Positions 44,043-54,144 of a stretch of 64,000 nucleotides of DNA are shown one piece after another. The notes under the pieces were generated by a model. That model did no database searches. It was not told the DNA's origin and saw nothing but the letters and a program-made list of their open reading frames with translations. How positions within the stretch are numbered: position 1 is the first letter of the stretch; the number at the start of each line of letters is the position of its first letter. Location of the stretch: NCBI RefSeq assembly GCF_018502625.1, contig NZ_CP075566.1, positions 4,140,001-4,204,000 on the forward strand. The letters run 5' to 3'. The DNA is from Pseudomonas hormoni (GTDB lineage: Bacteria > Pseudomonadota > Gammaproteobacteria > Pseudomonadales > Pseudomonadaceae). The translations under genes were made by a program, and so were the position numbers.

Positions 44043-47000
44043 ATGAATCAACACGAACACGGGCTTACCGCTCATCCGGACACACTGTCCAAAATCCTTC
44101 CGACCTGGTTACTACAAACGTCGCCCGACACGCGCCGCGCACTGAAGAATGTCACGCCCGACGCTTCCTTCCGGGACGGCCAGGCAAACGACCTGCATGA
44201 GCAGGCACTCAAAGCACTCAAAACAATCAAAGCACTCAGCATCGAACACTGGGAGCATCGAAACCGGCTGGAGCAACTGCTCGGCAAACTGAAAAACGCC
44301 CGGGACTTTGCCGAACCGCTTCTGACTCAGGCCCTGACAACCCGCTTCGGCCTGGAACTGGACGTCAAGACAACCTTCCTGCGCCTGTACATTCCTCAGA
44401 CCATTCCGTGGTTTTCGGTCAAAACCGGAGCCGCCCGCACCTGGACGGTGTCATTGCTCGACGCTGCACTGCACAACTTCGAAGAATCGGAGACACAAGC
44501 AGATGCCTACGACGCCGCGTCCACCTTTATCACCGAGCCCTCACCCACGGGACAGTTCGACACCCTGCCGACGATCAGGCAGAAAATCACCATCGCCGGA
44601 TTCACCCGGCTGTGTCGGGAGCTGGACATCGGCGGCCAGTACAGCGCTTACCTCGACGACAATCTGGGGGTCACCAATCCGCTGATCGACACTGTTTTAA
44701 AGTCAAACGTCAGAAACGCACACCAGGCCGCGCTCAAATCAGCACTGCATCTTGGGCAGCTCCGGCAAGACCTGGATCAGGATGCCTGCGAGCGGATTCT
44801 TGATCTGCTGGAAGGACGCCCGAGCATGACGCTGAACGGGGAGCGACTGCATTGTCATGACTTGACGATGATGTCTTCGGCGCTGACCGGCATTGTCATT
44901 TTTGCTCCCGACCTTGAGCGCACGCGCGAGGTATCGCCGATCGTGGTCTACATCCCGGATGACCCCGAGCATCCCGTCAAGCAGTACCCCGATACGCTGG
45001 CGTTCATGAAAGAACTGACCCACAAGTTGCGTTCGCCTGCCTATCAACAGTTTTTCAGTCGTTTCGTCGATCACCAGGAACGAGGCCATTTTTTCGCCGA
45101 CCTCAACCACCGCCTCAGCACCGTGACCTGGCATCAGCGCCAACACGGTGACCCAACGCCCAGTTGGCGGGATACGCCCATCGACAAACCCAACCTGCAG
45201 TTTTCGGTGGGCACCCTCAAAATCGGTCTGTGGTCCCTCTATCAACGGCAACTGGACAAAATCCTCAATGATGCGCGCACTATCGCCATCTCCACCGCCA
45301 ACGCAGACAGGAACGCGCGATGGGCACAGTGGGACGCCTTCAGCAAAATCGCCTCGACGATTCTTGAAGTAGCCGCCTTCGTTGCCCTGCCCTTTGTACC
45401 GTTCCTCGGTGAACTAACGCTGGCCTATATGGCCTACCAGGCGCTCGACGAAACCTTCGAGGGCATCGTGGATTGGGCCGAAGGGTTGAAAAAGGAAGCG
45501 TTCGGACACCTGATGGGGGTCCTCGAGTCGGCCGTTCAATTGGGGACATTCGCCGTGGGCGGTGCCATCGTCATGGGGGAAGTCAAACCGCTGCTGTCCC
45601 GGGAAACGCTGAGGTTTTTTGACAAGCTCGCACCGGTCATGAGCACCGATGGAAAAACCCGCTACTGGAAGCCGGACTTGTCGCCCTACGAGCACTCCAC
45701 CAACCTGCCGACAACAGCCAAACCCGACCACCTCGGCCTCTACCGGCATGAAGGCAAAACCCTCCTCCCCATTGAAGACAAGCTCTATGCGGTAAAACGC
45801 AACGGCGAGACCGGTCAATTTCAGATTCAGCACCCGCAGCGCGCCGAGGCTTATCAACCGCTTCTGCGGCACAACGGCCACGGTGCATGGCAGACCCGAC
45901 TCGAACAACCGCTGAGCTGGGACCGGGAAACCGTCATGCGCCGAATCGGCCATAGCGTCGAATCGCTCTCCAGCGAAGAGCGCGAGCAGATCCTGCGTAT
46001 CAGCGGTTATCACGAGAACATGTTGCGCGAGATGCATGTCGACAACCTGCCACCGCCGTCACTGCTGACCGACGTGATCAAGCGCTTCAAAATCGATCGG
46101 GATATCCAGACGCTTAGCGAGCAGATCGGCAGCCCGGACCCCGATCACTATGAGGCCCTGACCCATCGCCTATCGCTGTTCGAATCTCGCTATGGAGAAC
46201 TTGAAAGAACCCATGATCGCCAGACCCAGCTACTGCTCGGCGAGGTGTCGGGGCTACCTACAGACATCGCGCAAGAACTGGTGAGCAATGCAACTGGCTC
46301 AGAACTGCTGCAACTGCACAACGGTCGTGTGCCCCAGCGCCTCAAGGATGTCGCGCACAAAGCCATGGAAGCTGTACGGGCGAGCCGTGCCCACGAGGGA
46401 CTTTATTCTGATTCGCTGGAAACCGCAGACACCTATCGTCTGGCGCTGCACAGCCTGGAATCGCTGCCCCATTGGCCCGATACCCTGCGCATCGAAGTGA
46501 GGGATTATTCCCATGACGGAGTGCTGCACGACAGCATTGGCCAAGCCAATGCGCCCCTCGTCAAAACGTTGGTGCGCGGTGACGACGGCACCTACCGGGC
46601 TTATGAGGATAGCGACCTGCCCGGCGACTTTTACACCGCCATACTGCAAGCATTACCGAAAACAGAACGTGACCGGTTGGGCCTCTCCATTGACGATGGC
46701 CAACGCCTCAAACGGCGCATCGCGGAACATGCCCTGAACCAACCGCAATTACGCAAGCTGTTTGCAAAATATCCTCACCGAAAGCCCTTCTACGATCCCA
46801 CCACCATGCGCCTGCCTGGAGGATCAGAGGGTTACAGCCGCAATCACCCCAATTCACCTACGCTCGATGAACGGGTTCGCGAGGTTTATCCCGGCCTGAC
46901 CCAAGAGGAACTGCGGACCGTGGTCGCCGATTTACAGCGTCACCCCGATGGCGCTCGCATTGAGCTTGCTCGCTTGCATAACGAACTGGGTCGACTGCAT

Positions 47001-48761
47001 CAAGAGCTGAACACCTGGATCAACGATGCACCTGTCGTTCATCCAGAAACCGGTCTGGCACTCAGCGATCTGGGGCGCCAGGCCGAACAGCACAATCGCC
47101 GGCTACTGGCTCAGGAAATCCAGCGCAGCTGGCGCCGGCAATCAGACCGAGACCTGGATGCGCCGGAAAACAGTGTCCGGTATGTGCTGCGCTTCGAGGA
47201 GCCGATACTGGGCGACCTGCCGGCACTGACGGCCGACTTCAGTCACGTGTCGTTACTTGCCCTTGAAGGTAGGCAGGCAGAGCACGGACTTCACGGTTTC
47301 CTGCAACACTTCAAAAACCTTCGTCGTCTCGATTTGCGCCGCATCTCCCTGACCACCCTGCCCGACGCCATCCCCCAAATGGCAAACCTCGATACGCTGT
47401 TGCTCAGCGATTGCGGTATCAGGTTTGACGCCATGGCCTGGTCAAAACTGTCCTCCTTGAAAAAACTGGCGATGCTGGACCTGTTCCGCAATCCGTTTGA
47501 TGCGCTACCCGACATCGAAGCCATGCCTGAACTGATGCATCTGGACCTGAGTGAAACAGGCCTGACTGAAATGCCCGCCGGCGCCCTGAAACACCCCCGG
47601 CTCAACACCCTCTTACTGATGAACAACCGGATCACCGAGTTACCTGACGGGTTGTTCACCAGCGTGCTCTACGACAAGCGCGGGGTGCATCTTTCAAACA
47701 ATCCGCTCACCCTCCAGACACGCGAACTCATCAAGCAACAATACTTCGAAACCTCTTACGATTTGGGCGTGCATGCCCCCGACACGGATATAGAGAGAGT
47801 CAGGGCGCTCTACCCGAATCTGGAAGTCGAGCAGGCCAGCGATTTCGTCTACGAATTGCCCGGCACACTGGAAGATGGCCGCATCGAGCTGACAAATCTG
47901 GAAGCGGAACTCACTCAACTGAGCAACGATCTGGCGGCCTGGACAGCCGACGTGCCACCTCTGCACCCGCTGACGGGCGAACCGTTCAATGCCTACCAGC
48001 TATTTACCGAGCACGCCAACCGCGACGAAATCATGCAAGTGCTGGAGCGATGCTGGCGGCACGACAGCGATATGGACGACTTCAATGAAGTGCTTGAACC
48101 CACCTTTGAACTCAACATACGCCCCGTTGTAAACGGGGAGCTGCCCACCCTGAGCGCCGACTTCAGTCATGTCTCGTCACTCGTACTAGAGAGCGCCGAT
48201 GGTGTGACGCGCATCGGGCGTTTCCTGGAGTCCTTCCCCAAACTGAAACGCCTTCGGCTGCGTGATTGCGACCTGGGCAATATTCCCGATGCAGTGTTCA
48301 AGATGGGTCAACTGCGGTCGCTATCGTTTAACAGTTGCCGCATCGGTTTGTCTGCGGAGTCGGTAAAAGCGCTGGCAGGAATGGAACAGCTCGACTATCT
48401 GGATCTGGGCTTCAACCCGTTGGGGCAAACACCTGATCTGAGTCAGATGCCGGGGCTCTCAACCATCCTGCTCCACGAAACAGGCATCACGGAAATACCC
48501 AAGGGCCTGTTTCATCTGTCCGAACTGGATTGGTCAGACTTGAGCAACAACGCAATCACGGAGCTTTCCAGCGACCTGATGGAACTGCCGGTAGAAATTG
48601 CAGAAAACATCACGCTCAGAGGCAATCCGTTTTCGGAAGAGAGCCTGTCACGCCTGATCAGTTACTTCGAACAAACCGGCGTGGATTTTGGTGTCGAAGA
48701 AGTAATCGATCGAGGTGAAATGCAGGTGTCCACCTCTGAAGGTTCCGAGATCGACGAGTAG
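44043..48761 (+). CDS. Giant LRR protein with dermonecrotic-toxin-like N-terminal region
   Basis: 1572 residues, ATG with AAAGGA upstream. The first 900 residues resemble the DUF6543/dermonecrotic-toxin-like region of large Pseudomonas LRR proteins, with a hydrophobic helical hairpin around residues 440-470 (AAFVALPFVPFLGELTLAYM). From about 945 the protein contains two copies of a roughly 305-residue module. Each has a helical start (VREVYPGLTQEELRTVVADL and VRALYPNLEVEQASDFVYEL), then ADFSHVS and a block of leucine-rich repeats. Homologues commonly end in an NEL-type ubiquitin-ligase domain; here the frame stops about 17 residues after the last repeat (VDFGVEEV). No signal peptide or secretion genes are nearby. 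Probably an effector or toxin; that is inference. Confidence 0.8.
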   Translation: MNQHEHGLTAHPDTLSKILPTWLLQTSPDTRRALKNVTPDASFRDGQANDLHEQALKALKTIKALSIEHWEHRNRLEQLLGKLKNARDFAEPLLTQALTTRFGLELDVKTTFLRLYIPQTIPWFSVKTGAARTWTVSLLDAALHNFEESETQADAYDAASTFITEPSPTGQFDTLPTIRQKITIAGFTRLCRELDIGGQYSAYLDDNLGVTNPLIDTVLKSNVRNAHQAALKSALHLGQLRQDLDQDACERILDLLEGRPSMTLNGERLHCHDLTMMSSALTGIVIFAPDLERTREVSPIVVYIPDDPEHPVKQYPDTLAFMKELTHKLRSPAYQQFFSRFVDHQERGHFFADLNHRLSTVTWHQRQHGDPTPSWRDTPIDKPNLQFSVGTLKIGLWSLYQRQLDKILNDARTIAISTANADRNARWAQWDAFSKIASTILEVAAFVALPFVPFLGELTLAYMAYQALDETFEGIVDWAEGLKKEAFGHLMGVLESAVQLGTFAVGGAIVMGEVKPLLSRETLRFFDKLAPVMSTDGKTRYWKPDLSPYEHSTNLPTTAKPDHLGLYRHEGKTLLPIEDKLYAVKRNGETGQFQIQHPQRAEAYQPLLRHNGHGAWQTRLEQPLSWDRETVMRRIGHSVESLSSEEREQILRISGYHENMLREMHVDNLPPPSLLTDVIKRFKIDRDIQTLSEQIGSPDPDHYEALTHRLSLFESRYGELERTHDRQTQLLLGEVSGLPTDIAQELVSNATGSELLQLHNGRVPQRLKDVAHKAMEAVRASRAHEGLYSDSLETADTYRLALHSLESLPHWPDTLRIEVRDYSHDGVLHDSIGQANAPLVKTLVRGDDGTYRAYEDSDLPGDFYTAILQALPKTERDRLGLSIDDGQRLKRRIAEHALNQPQLRKLFAKYPHRKPFYDPTTMRLPGGSEGYSRNHPNSPTLDERVREVYPGLTQEELRTVVADLQRHPDGARIELARLHNELGRLHQELNTWINDAPVVHPETGLALSDLGRQAEQHNRRLLAQEIQRSWRRQSDRDLDAPENSVRYVLRFEEPILGDLPALTADFSHVSLLALEGRQAEHGLHGFLQHFKNLRRLDLRRISLTTLPDAIPQMANLDTLLLSDCGIRFDAMAWSKLSSLKKLAMLDLFRNPFDALPDIEAMPELMHLDLSETGLTEMPAGALKHPRLNTLLLMNNRITELPDGLFTSVLYDKRGVHLSNNPLTLQTRELIKQQYFETSYDLGVHAPDTDIERVRALYPNLEVEQASDFVYELPGTLEDGRIELTNLEAELTQLSNDLAAWTADVPPLHPLTGEPFNAYQLFTEHANRDEIMQVLERCWRHDSDMDDFNEVLEPTFELNIRPVVNGELPTLSADFSHVSSLVLESADGVTRIGRFLESFPKLKRLRLRDCDLGNIPDAVFKMGQLRSLSFNSCRIGLSAESVKALAGMEQLDYLDLGFNPLGQTPDLSQMPGLSTILLHETGITEIPKGLFHLSELDWSDLSNNAITELSSDLMELPVEIAENITLRGNPFSEESLSRLISYFEQTGVDFGVEEVIDRGEMQVSTSEGSEIDE

Positions 48762-48762
48762 C

Positions 48763-49743
48763 TCAACCGCGCTCGGAAGGCACCGACGACAACTCGAACG
48801 GACTGCTGCTGCGCCGCTGGTTGCGATCTTCCCGCGGCGTGGCGCCGAAGAAGTTGCGGTAGGCGCTGGAGAAATGCGGCCCCGAGGAGAAGCCACACGA
48901 CAGGCCGATCTGGATGATCGACTTGCTGGTTTGCATCAGCATTTGCCGGGCCTTGTTCAGCCGCAGTTCCAGGTAGTACTGGCTCGGCACGCGGTTGAGG
49001 TATTGCTTGAAGATGCGCTCCAACTGCCGACGGGACACGCACACATGCTGGGCGATTTCGTCGGTGGTCAGCGGTTCTTCGATATTGGCTTCCATCAGCA
49101 ACACCGCCTGGGTGAGCTTCGGATGGCTGGAACCGAGGCGATTCTGCAGCGGAATGCGTTGGCGCTCGCCGCCTTCGCGGATGCGCTCGACCACCAGCTC
49201 TTCGGACACGGCACCGGCCAGTTCGGCACCGTGATCACGGGCCAGCACTGCCAACAACAGATCGAGCACCGACAGGCCGCCGCACGCGGTCAGGCGATCG
49301 CGATCCCAGTCGAACAGATGACTGGTGGCGATGACTTTCGGGAAACGCTCGGCGAAATCGTCCTGCCAGCGCCAGTGCACGGCAGCGCGATAACCATCGA
49401 GCAAACCGAGTTGCGCCAACGGGTAGACACCGGCCGACAGACCACCGATCACGCAACCGGCGCGTACCAGTTGTTTCAGCGAACTGCTGAGCGCCGGCGC
49501 GAGTGTGGTCGGCGGCTCATCGGCGAGCAGGAACAGTTTCTGGAAGTTTTCGAGCTTGCCGGCCCACGGTTCACCCGGCAATTGCCAGGCGCCTTCAGTC
49601 GGCGGTTCGGCCTGCAAAAACGACAGTTCGTAGACAACGTCCGGATGCACACGCTGGGCAACACGCAAGGCCTCCTCAGCCAGCGCAAGCGTCAGTGCTT
49701 TAGTGCTGGGCCAAATCAGGAAACCAATTCGATGGGCAGTCAT
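48763..49743 (-). CDS. argR: Arginine-responsive regulator ArgR (AraC family)
   Basis: 326 residues from the ATG at 49741-49743 (a TTG three codons earlier is possible). Pseudomonas ArgR is an AraC/GlxA-type protein, unrelated to enteric ArgR. The N-terminal DJ-1/PfpI-like domain (residues 1-185: TAHRIGFLIWPSTKALTLAL, IGGLSAGVYPLAQLGLLDGY) senses arginine. The C-terminal AraC domain has TTDEIAQHVCVSRRQLERIF and IIQIGLSCGFSSGPHFSSAY. It activates ast and aot operons and represses arginine synthesis genes. Last gene after aotJQMOP, separated by a REP pair. Confidence 0.95.
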   Translation of the reverse strand: MTAHRIGFLIWPSTKALTLALAEEALRVAQRVHPDVVYELSFLQAEPPTEGAWQLPGEPWAGKLENFQKLFLLADEPPTTLAPALSSSLKQLVRAGCVIGGLSAGVYPLAQLGLLDGYRAAVHWRWQDDFAERFPKVIATSHLFDWDRDRLTACGGLSVLDLLLAVLARDHGAELAGAVSEELVVERIREGGERQRIPLQNRLGSSHPKLTQAVLLMEANIEEPLTTDEIAQHVCVSRRQLERIFKQYLNRVPSQYYLELRLNKARQMLMQTSKSIIQIGLSCGFSSGPHFSSAYRNFFGATPREDRNQRRSSSPFELSSVPSERG

Positions 49744-49835
49744 GGCGGGCAATCCGAAACGAAAACAGTGATGAAGGCATGGGCCAATGCTAGCCCGTAA
49801 ATGAACGCAAATCTCAAAACCAACAGAGATCTAAA

Positions 49836-49924
49836 TGTGGGAGCTGGCTTGCCAGCGATAGCGGTGGGTCAGATAACATCTCTGGTGCAGACATACCGCT
49901 ATCGCTGGCAAGCCAGCTCCCACA
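49836..49924. repeat. REP pair (class E) between aotP and argR
   Basis: TGTGGGAGCTGGCTTGCCAG with inverted partner; includes the inner GCTATCGCTGGC/GCCAGCGATAGC arms. Confidence 0.9.
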
Positions 49925-49988
49925 GGGATCGGAGCCGGCCTTCAGGTTGCGAAGCATGCACTATCCCGGTGCGCAACGGGAGTTCGGT

Positions 49989-50753
49989 TTACTTCAGGCT
50001 GCCCGAGAGGAATTGTTGCAGACGCTCGGACTGTGGATTGACCAGCACCTCACGCGGGTTCCCACTTTCTTCAACGACACCTTTGTGCAGGAACACCAGC
50101 TGGTTCGACACTTCACGGGCAAAGCCCATTTCGTGCGTGACCACCACCATGGTCCGGCCTTCGAGGGCCAGGGCCTGCATGACTTTCAGCACGTCGCCGA
50201 CCAGTTCCGGGTCGAGCGCCGAAGTCGGTTCGTCAAACAGCATCACCTCAGGTTCCATCGCCAGTGCACGGGCAATCGCCACGCGCTGCTGCTCGCCGCC
50301 GGACATATGGCCTGGGTAAGCATCTTTGCGATGCGCCACGCCGACCTTGTTCAGGTAGTGCTCGGCTTTTTCGCGAGCTTCAGCCTTGGACATGCCGAGC
50401 ACGTGGACCGGCGCTTCCATGATGTTTTCCAACGCGGTCATGTGCGACCACAGGTTGAAATGCTGGAACACCATCGACAGGCGCGAACGCATGCGTTGCA
50501 GCTGTTTCGGATCGGCCGCTTTCATCGCGCCGTCCTTGTTCGCCACCAGTTTCAGCTCTTCGTTGTTGAGCAGAATCCTGCCCGCGTGCGGCTGCTCCAG
50601 CAGGTTGATGCAGCGCAGGAAGGTACTTTTGCCGGAGCCACTGGAGCCGATGATGCTGATCACATCGCCAGCCGCCGCTTTCAGGGACACGCCCTTGAGC
50701 ACTTCGTGACTGCCATAGCGTTTATGCAGGTCTTGGACTTCAAGTTTGTACAT
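49989..50753 (-). CDS. aotP: Arginine/ornithine ABC transporter ATP-binding protein
   Basis: 254 residues from the ATG at 50751-50753. Powers uptake of arginine and ornithine. Walker [17 protein letters not shown]-loop in [18 protein letters not shown], signature [15 protein letters not shown], Walker [17 protein letters not shown] and the switch His in [12 protein letters not shown]. Typical polar-amino-acid (HisP-like) size. In the order aotJ-Q-M-O-P-argR. Confidence 0.96.
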   Translation of the reverse strand: MYKLEVQDLHKRYGSHEVLKGVSLKAAAGDVISIIGSSGSGKSTFLRCINLLEQPHAGRILLNNEELKLVANKDGAMKAADPKQLQRMRSRLSMVFQHFNLWSHMTALENIMEAPVHVLGMSKAEAREKAEHYLNKVGVAHRKDAYPGHMSGGEQQRVAIARALAMEPEVMLFDEPTSALDPELVGDVLKVMQALALEGRTMVVVTHEMGFAREVSNQLVFLHKGVVEESGNPREVLVNPQSERLQQFLSGSLK

Positions 50754-50780
50754 GCGGTCGGTTCTCACAAAAACAGTCAG

Positions 50781-51893
50781 TCAGTCGTTGAGCAAGCGCC
50801 CGTGACGCAGCGCTTCGCGCCCCGCCACCTTGGCCAGCCAGAAACCGGGTTGGGCATAACGCAGCCGTTCAATGGCAAACAGCACCCCGGACGTACCAGC
50901 ACACACCGTGCTGACCCGATCCGATAACGGATCGATCACTTCGAAAATCTCGTCGCCGGCTTCGATCCACTCACCGGGTTTACGCAAGAAACTGATCACG
51001 CCCGGATGCGGCGCGAACAGCAATTCGGTGCCTTCGAACGGCATGCCTTCGCACGCGTCCTGCGCAGGTTTCGGCCATTCGCCGCTGATCAAGCCTTGCT
51101 CGGCGAGGAAAGCGAGAATGCCTTCAGCGTAAGCGCAGGCTTCAGCGCGACCGGTATCGGCCTGACCACCTAATTCAATGGTAGTCGCCAGGCAGGCCAG
51201 TGGAATCTGCGCGTCCGGGAACTGACGCGACAGACGCAGCCACGGCAGCGAACAGGCTTCGTCAAAGGAGCTGCCGCCGGAATCTTCCGCCAGCAGCCCC
51301 ACTTTCACATTCAGGTGAGCGGCGAGCGAACGCCATTGCGGCCAGTGTTGCGGCAAAGCGTACATGTGCAGCGCTGCTTCGGCGTCGCAATGCAGATCCA
51401 GCACGACATCGGCAGTGCAGGCATGGCTGAGCAAAACGCGCTGCATGCCTTGCAGCTGGCTGCTTGCCTCTGGCAATGCCGCCAGGTGATCGCTCATGGC
51501 CTGACGGATCAAGCGGATATTGGCGTGCGGATCATCACCCAGGTGCCCTTCCAGCTCCGCGGCCACTGGCGCGCTCAGCTCGACGAAGTCCCGGTTGAAG
51601 TTCTTGCCGCTGCCCGCTTCAAAACGCCCTTGATGATTGCCTTGCAGCAATTGACCGAGGCCCAGTGGATTGGCCACCGGCACCAGCTCGATCACACCGT
51701 TGAGCAAGCCTTGGGCTTCGAGTTCGGCCAGGCGCTTTTTCAGCTCCCAGGCCGTGCGCATGCCCGGCAACTCATCGGCGTGCAGGCTGGCCTGGATGTA
51801 GGCCTTGCGTTCACCGCTGCCGAAGCGGAACACCGAAATCTGGCGTTCACTGCCCAGGTGGCTCCACGGCAATGCGTGATCGATGCGTTCCAT
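50781..51893 (-). CDS. aotO: AotO: succinylglutamate desuccinylase/aspartoacylase family protein
   Basis: 370 residues in the transporter operon; not a transporter component. Zinc-hydrolase features: IQASLHADELPGMRTAWEL (His and Glu ligands), ANPLGLGQLLQGNHQGRFE, NRDF and VVLDLHCDAEAALH (second His). This places it with AstE/aspartoacylase-like deacylases. P. aeruginosa has the same gene between aotM and aotP, reported as not needed for transport, from memory. Its true substrate is unknown. Starts 2 bp after aotM. Confidence 0.85.
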   Translation of the reverse strand: MERIDHALPWSHLGSERQISVFRFGSGERKAYIQASLHADELPGMRTAWELKKRLAELEAQGLLNGVIELVPVANPLGLGQLLQGNHQGRFEAGSGKNFNRDFVELSAPVAAELEGHLGDDPHANIRLIRQAMSDHLAALPEASSQLQGMQRVLLSHACTADVVLDLHCDAEAALHMYALPQHWPQWRSLAAHLNVKVGLLAEDSGGSSFDEACSLPWLRLSRQFPDAQIPLACLATTIELGGQADTGRAEACAYAEGILAFLAEQGLISGEWPKPAQDACEGMPFEGTELLFAPHPGVISFLRKPGEWIEAGDEIFEVIDPLSDRVSTVCAGTSGVLFAIERLRYAQPGFWLAKVAGREALRHGRLLND

Positions 51894-51894
51894 A

Positions 51895-52593
51895 TCAGTG
51901 CTTCCGCGGGGCCAGGTAGCCCAGCCAGCGGCGCTCGGCCAGTTTGAACAGCTTCACCAGAATGAAGGTCAGGCAGAGATAGAACACACCCGCCGTGATG
52001 TACGCTTCGAAAGGCAAGTAAAACTGAGCGTTGACCGTGCGCGCGGCACCGGTGATGTCGATCAGAGTCACGATGGACGCCAGACTGGTGGTCTGCAGCA
52101 TCATGATCACTTCGTTGCTGTACTGCGGCAGCGCCCGGCGCAGGGCCGACGGCAGCAGGATGCGTTTGTACATCTTGAAGCGCGACATGCCCATGGCCTT
52201 GGCCGCTTCGATCTCACCGTTCGGCGTAGCGCGCAGGCTGCCGGCGATGATTTCAGCGGTGTAGGCGCTGGTGTTGATCGCGAAGGCCAGGCACGCACAG
52301 AATGTTGCGCTGGACAGCCACGGCCACAAGAAGCTTTCACGTACCGCTTCGAATTGCGCCAGCCCGTAGTAGATCAAAAACAGCTGCACCAGCATCGGCG
52401 TGCCGCGGATCACGTAGGTGAAGAGCCAGGCAGTCATGTTGACGGCTGCGTTCTTCGAGACGCGCATCAGCCCCAGCGGCAAGGCCGCCAGCAGACCGAA
52501 AAACAGCGACAGCGCGAGCAATTTGAGGGTGGTCACCAGGCCGCCGAAGTACAGCGGCAAGGCCTCCCAAATGACGTTGTAGTCGAAGATCAT
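51895..52593 (-). CDS. aotM: Arginine/ornithine ABC transporter permease AotM
   Basis: 232 residues, five or so membrane helices. HisM/GlnP-type polar-amino-acid permease with the EAA loop IEAAKAMGMSRFKMYKRILL that contacts the ATPase. Start MIFDYNVIWEALPLYFGGLV. Overlaps the aotQ end by 4 bp, so the two permeases are co-translated and likely form a heterodimer. Confidence 0.94.
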   Translation of the reverse strand: MIFDYNVIWEALPLYFGGLVTTLKLLALSLFFGLLAALPLGLMRVSKNAAVNMTAWLFTYVIRGTPMLVQLFLIYYGLAQFEAVRESFLWPWLSSATFCACLAFAINTSAYTAEIIAGSLRATPNGEIEAAKAMGMSRFKMYKRILLPSALRRALPQYSNEVIMMLQTTSLASIVTLIDITGAARTVNAQFYLPFEAYITAGVFYLCLTFILVKLFKLAERRWLGYLAPRKH

Positions 52594-53279
52594 AGATCAG
52601 CCGCCCTTACGCCTACCGAGTAGCGCTTCTCAAGGTGACGCAATGCCAGCAACGAGACACTGGTGATCACCAGGTACATCGCCGCCACTGCGAGGAAGAA
52701 GGTGAAAGGCTCGCGGGTAGCGTCTGCCGCCTGCTTGGCCTTGAACATCATGTCTTGCAGACCCACCACCGAAATCAGCGCGGTCGCCTTGGTCAATACC
52801 AGCCAGTTGTTGGTGAAGCCCGGAATCGCCAGGCGAATCATCTGCGGCACCAACACCCGGAAGAACACCTGAAAACTGCTCATGCCGTACGCCATGCCGG
52901 CTTCTGCCTGCCCCTTCGGGATCGCCATGAACGCGCCACGGAAGGTTTCCGACAGGTACGCACCGAAGATGAAACCCAGGGTGCCGATACCGGCGGCCAA
53001 CGGGTTCAGGTCGATGTAATCGTCATAGCCCAGCATCGGAGCCACGCGGTTTAGCAGGTCCTGACCACCGTAGAAAATCAGCAGGATCAGCACCAGGTCG
53101 GGAATCCCGCGGATGACCGTGGAATACAGATCGCCCAGCCAGGCCAGCCAGCGCACCGGGGAAAGACGCAGCGCAACGCCGATCAGACCCAGAAGGATGG
53201 CCAGGGCCATGGACGACAAGGCGAGCTGAAGCGTGAGCCATGCGCCATCGAGGATGACAGCCCCGTAGCCTTTCAACAT
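52590..53279 (-). CDS. aotQ: Arginine/ornithine ABC transporter permease AotQ
   Basis: 229 residues with hydrophobic segments throughout. EAA loop AEAGMAYGMSSFQVFFRVLV. The motif VIRGIPDLVLILLIFYGGQD is typical for the first permease of HisQMP-like systems. Preceded by aotJ with a 91-bp gap and followed by overlapping aotM. Confidence 0.94.
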   Translation of the reverse strand: MLKGYGAVILDGAWLTLQLALSSMALAILLGLIGVALRLSPVRWLAWLGDLYSTVIRGIPDLVLILLIFYGGQDLLNRVAPMLGYDDYIDLNPLAAGIGTLGFIFGAYLSETFRGAFMAIPKGQAEAGMAYGMSSFQVFFRVLVPQMIRLAIPGFTNNWLVLTKATALISVVGLQDMMFKAKQAADATREPFTFFLAVAAMYLVITSVSLLALRHLEKRYSVGVRAADL

Positions 53280-53370
53280 GATTCAGGTCCTCGAAAGTTG
53301 GGATGAAAAAATGGCGCAAACCTCAGTGATCCTGTTGCTTGCGCCATTTCGGACTTGTCGCCTGGACGTG

Positions 53371-54144
53371 TTACTTGCCGTAGATATCGAAGGCGAAGTA
53401 CTTGTCCTGGATTTGTTTGTATTTGCCGTTCTCGCGAATGGCGGTGATCGCGGTGTTGATCTTGTCTTTCAGCGCGTCACCCTTGCGAACCGCGATACCT
53501 ACGCCGTCGCCGAAGTATTTGACGTCGGTGAAGGCCGGGCCAACGAAGGCAAAACCTTTGCCGGCGTCGGTTTTCAGGAAACCGTCATCCAGCAGCGTAG
53601 CGTCTGCCACGGTGCCGTCGAGGCGACCGGCAGCCACGTCGAGGTAGATTTCGTTCTGCGAACCGTAAGGCTTGATCTCGGCACCCAGCGGGGCCAGGAC
53701 TTCGCGGGCGAAACGCTCATGGATCGAACCACGTTGCACGCCGATGTTCTTGCCCTTCAGCTCGGTCAGGCCTTCGCTGACTTGAGTGCCGGCCTTCATG
53801 ACCAGGCGGGCCGGGGTGTTGTAGTACTTGTTGGTGAAGTCCACGGACTTCTTGCGGTCTTCAGTGATCGACATGGACGACAGGATCGCGTCGATCTTGC
53901 GCACTTTCAGTGCTGGGATCAGACCGTCGAACTCTTGCTCGACCCAGGTGCACTTGACCTTCATCTCTTCGCACAGGGCGTTGCCGATGTCGTAGTCGAA
54001 ACCAACGATGCTGCCGTCCGGTGCTTTGGAAGCGAACGGAGGGTATGCCGCTTCGATACCAATTTTCAGAGGCTTTTCATCGGCGAAGGTTGGCAGGGAC
54101 AGCACGGACAGTGCCAGGGCGCCAAGCAGCACGAGTTTCTTCAT
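53371..54144 (-). CDS. aotJ: Arginine/ornithine-binding periplasmic protein AotJ
   Basis: 257 residues from the ATG at 54142-54144 (GGAG upstream). Signal peptide [21 protein letters not shown], then a class III solute-binding protein: [38 protein letters not shown] and [18 protein letters not shown] bind the ligand amino and carboxyl groups. First gene of the operon. An ArgR-type site lies about 170 bp upstream. Confidence 0.96.
   Translation of the reverse strand: MKKLVLLGALALSVLSLPTFADEKPLKIGIEAAYPPFASKAPDGSIVGFDYDIGNALCEEMKVKCTWVEQEFDGLIPALKVRKIDAILSSMSITEDRKKSVDFTNKYYNTPARLVMKAGTQVSEGLTELKGKNIGVQRGSIHERFAREVLAPLGAEIKPYGSQNEIYLDVAAGRLDGTVADATLLDDGFLKTDAGKGFAFVGPAFTDVKYFGDGVGIAVRKGDALKDKINTAITAIRENGKYKQIQDKYFAFDIYGK

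Noticed and set aside
47700..48761. NEL ubiquitin-ligase domain at the end of the LRR protein
   Set aside because: The frame ends shortly after the last LRR; no room for the domain and no catalytic Cys motif.
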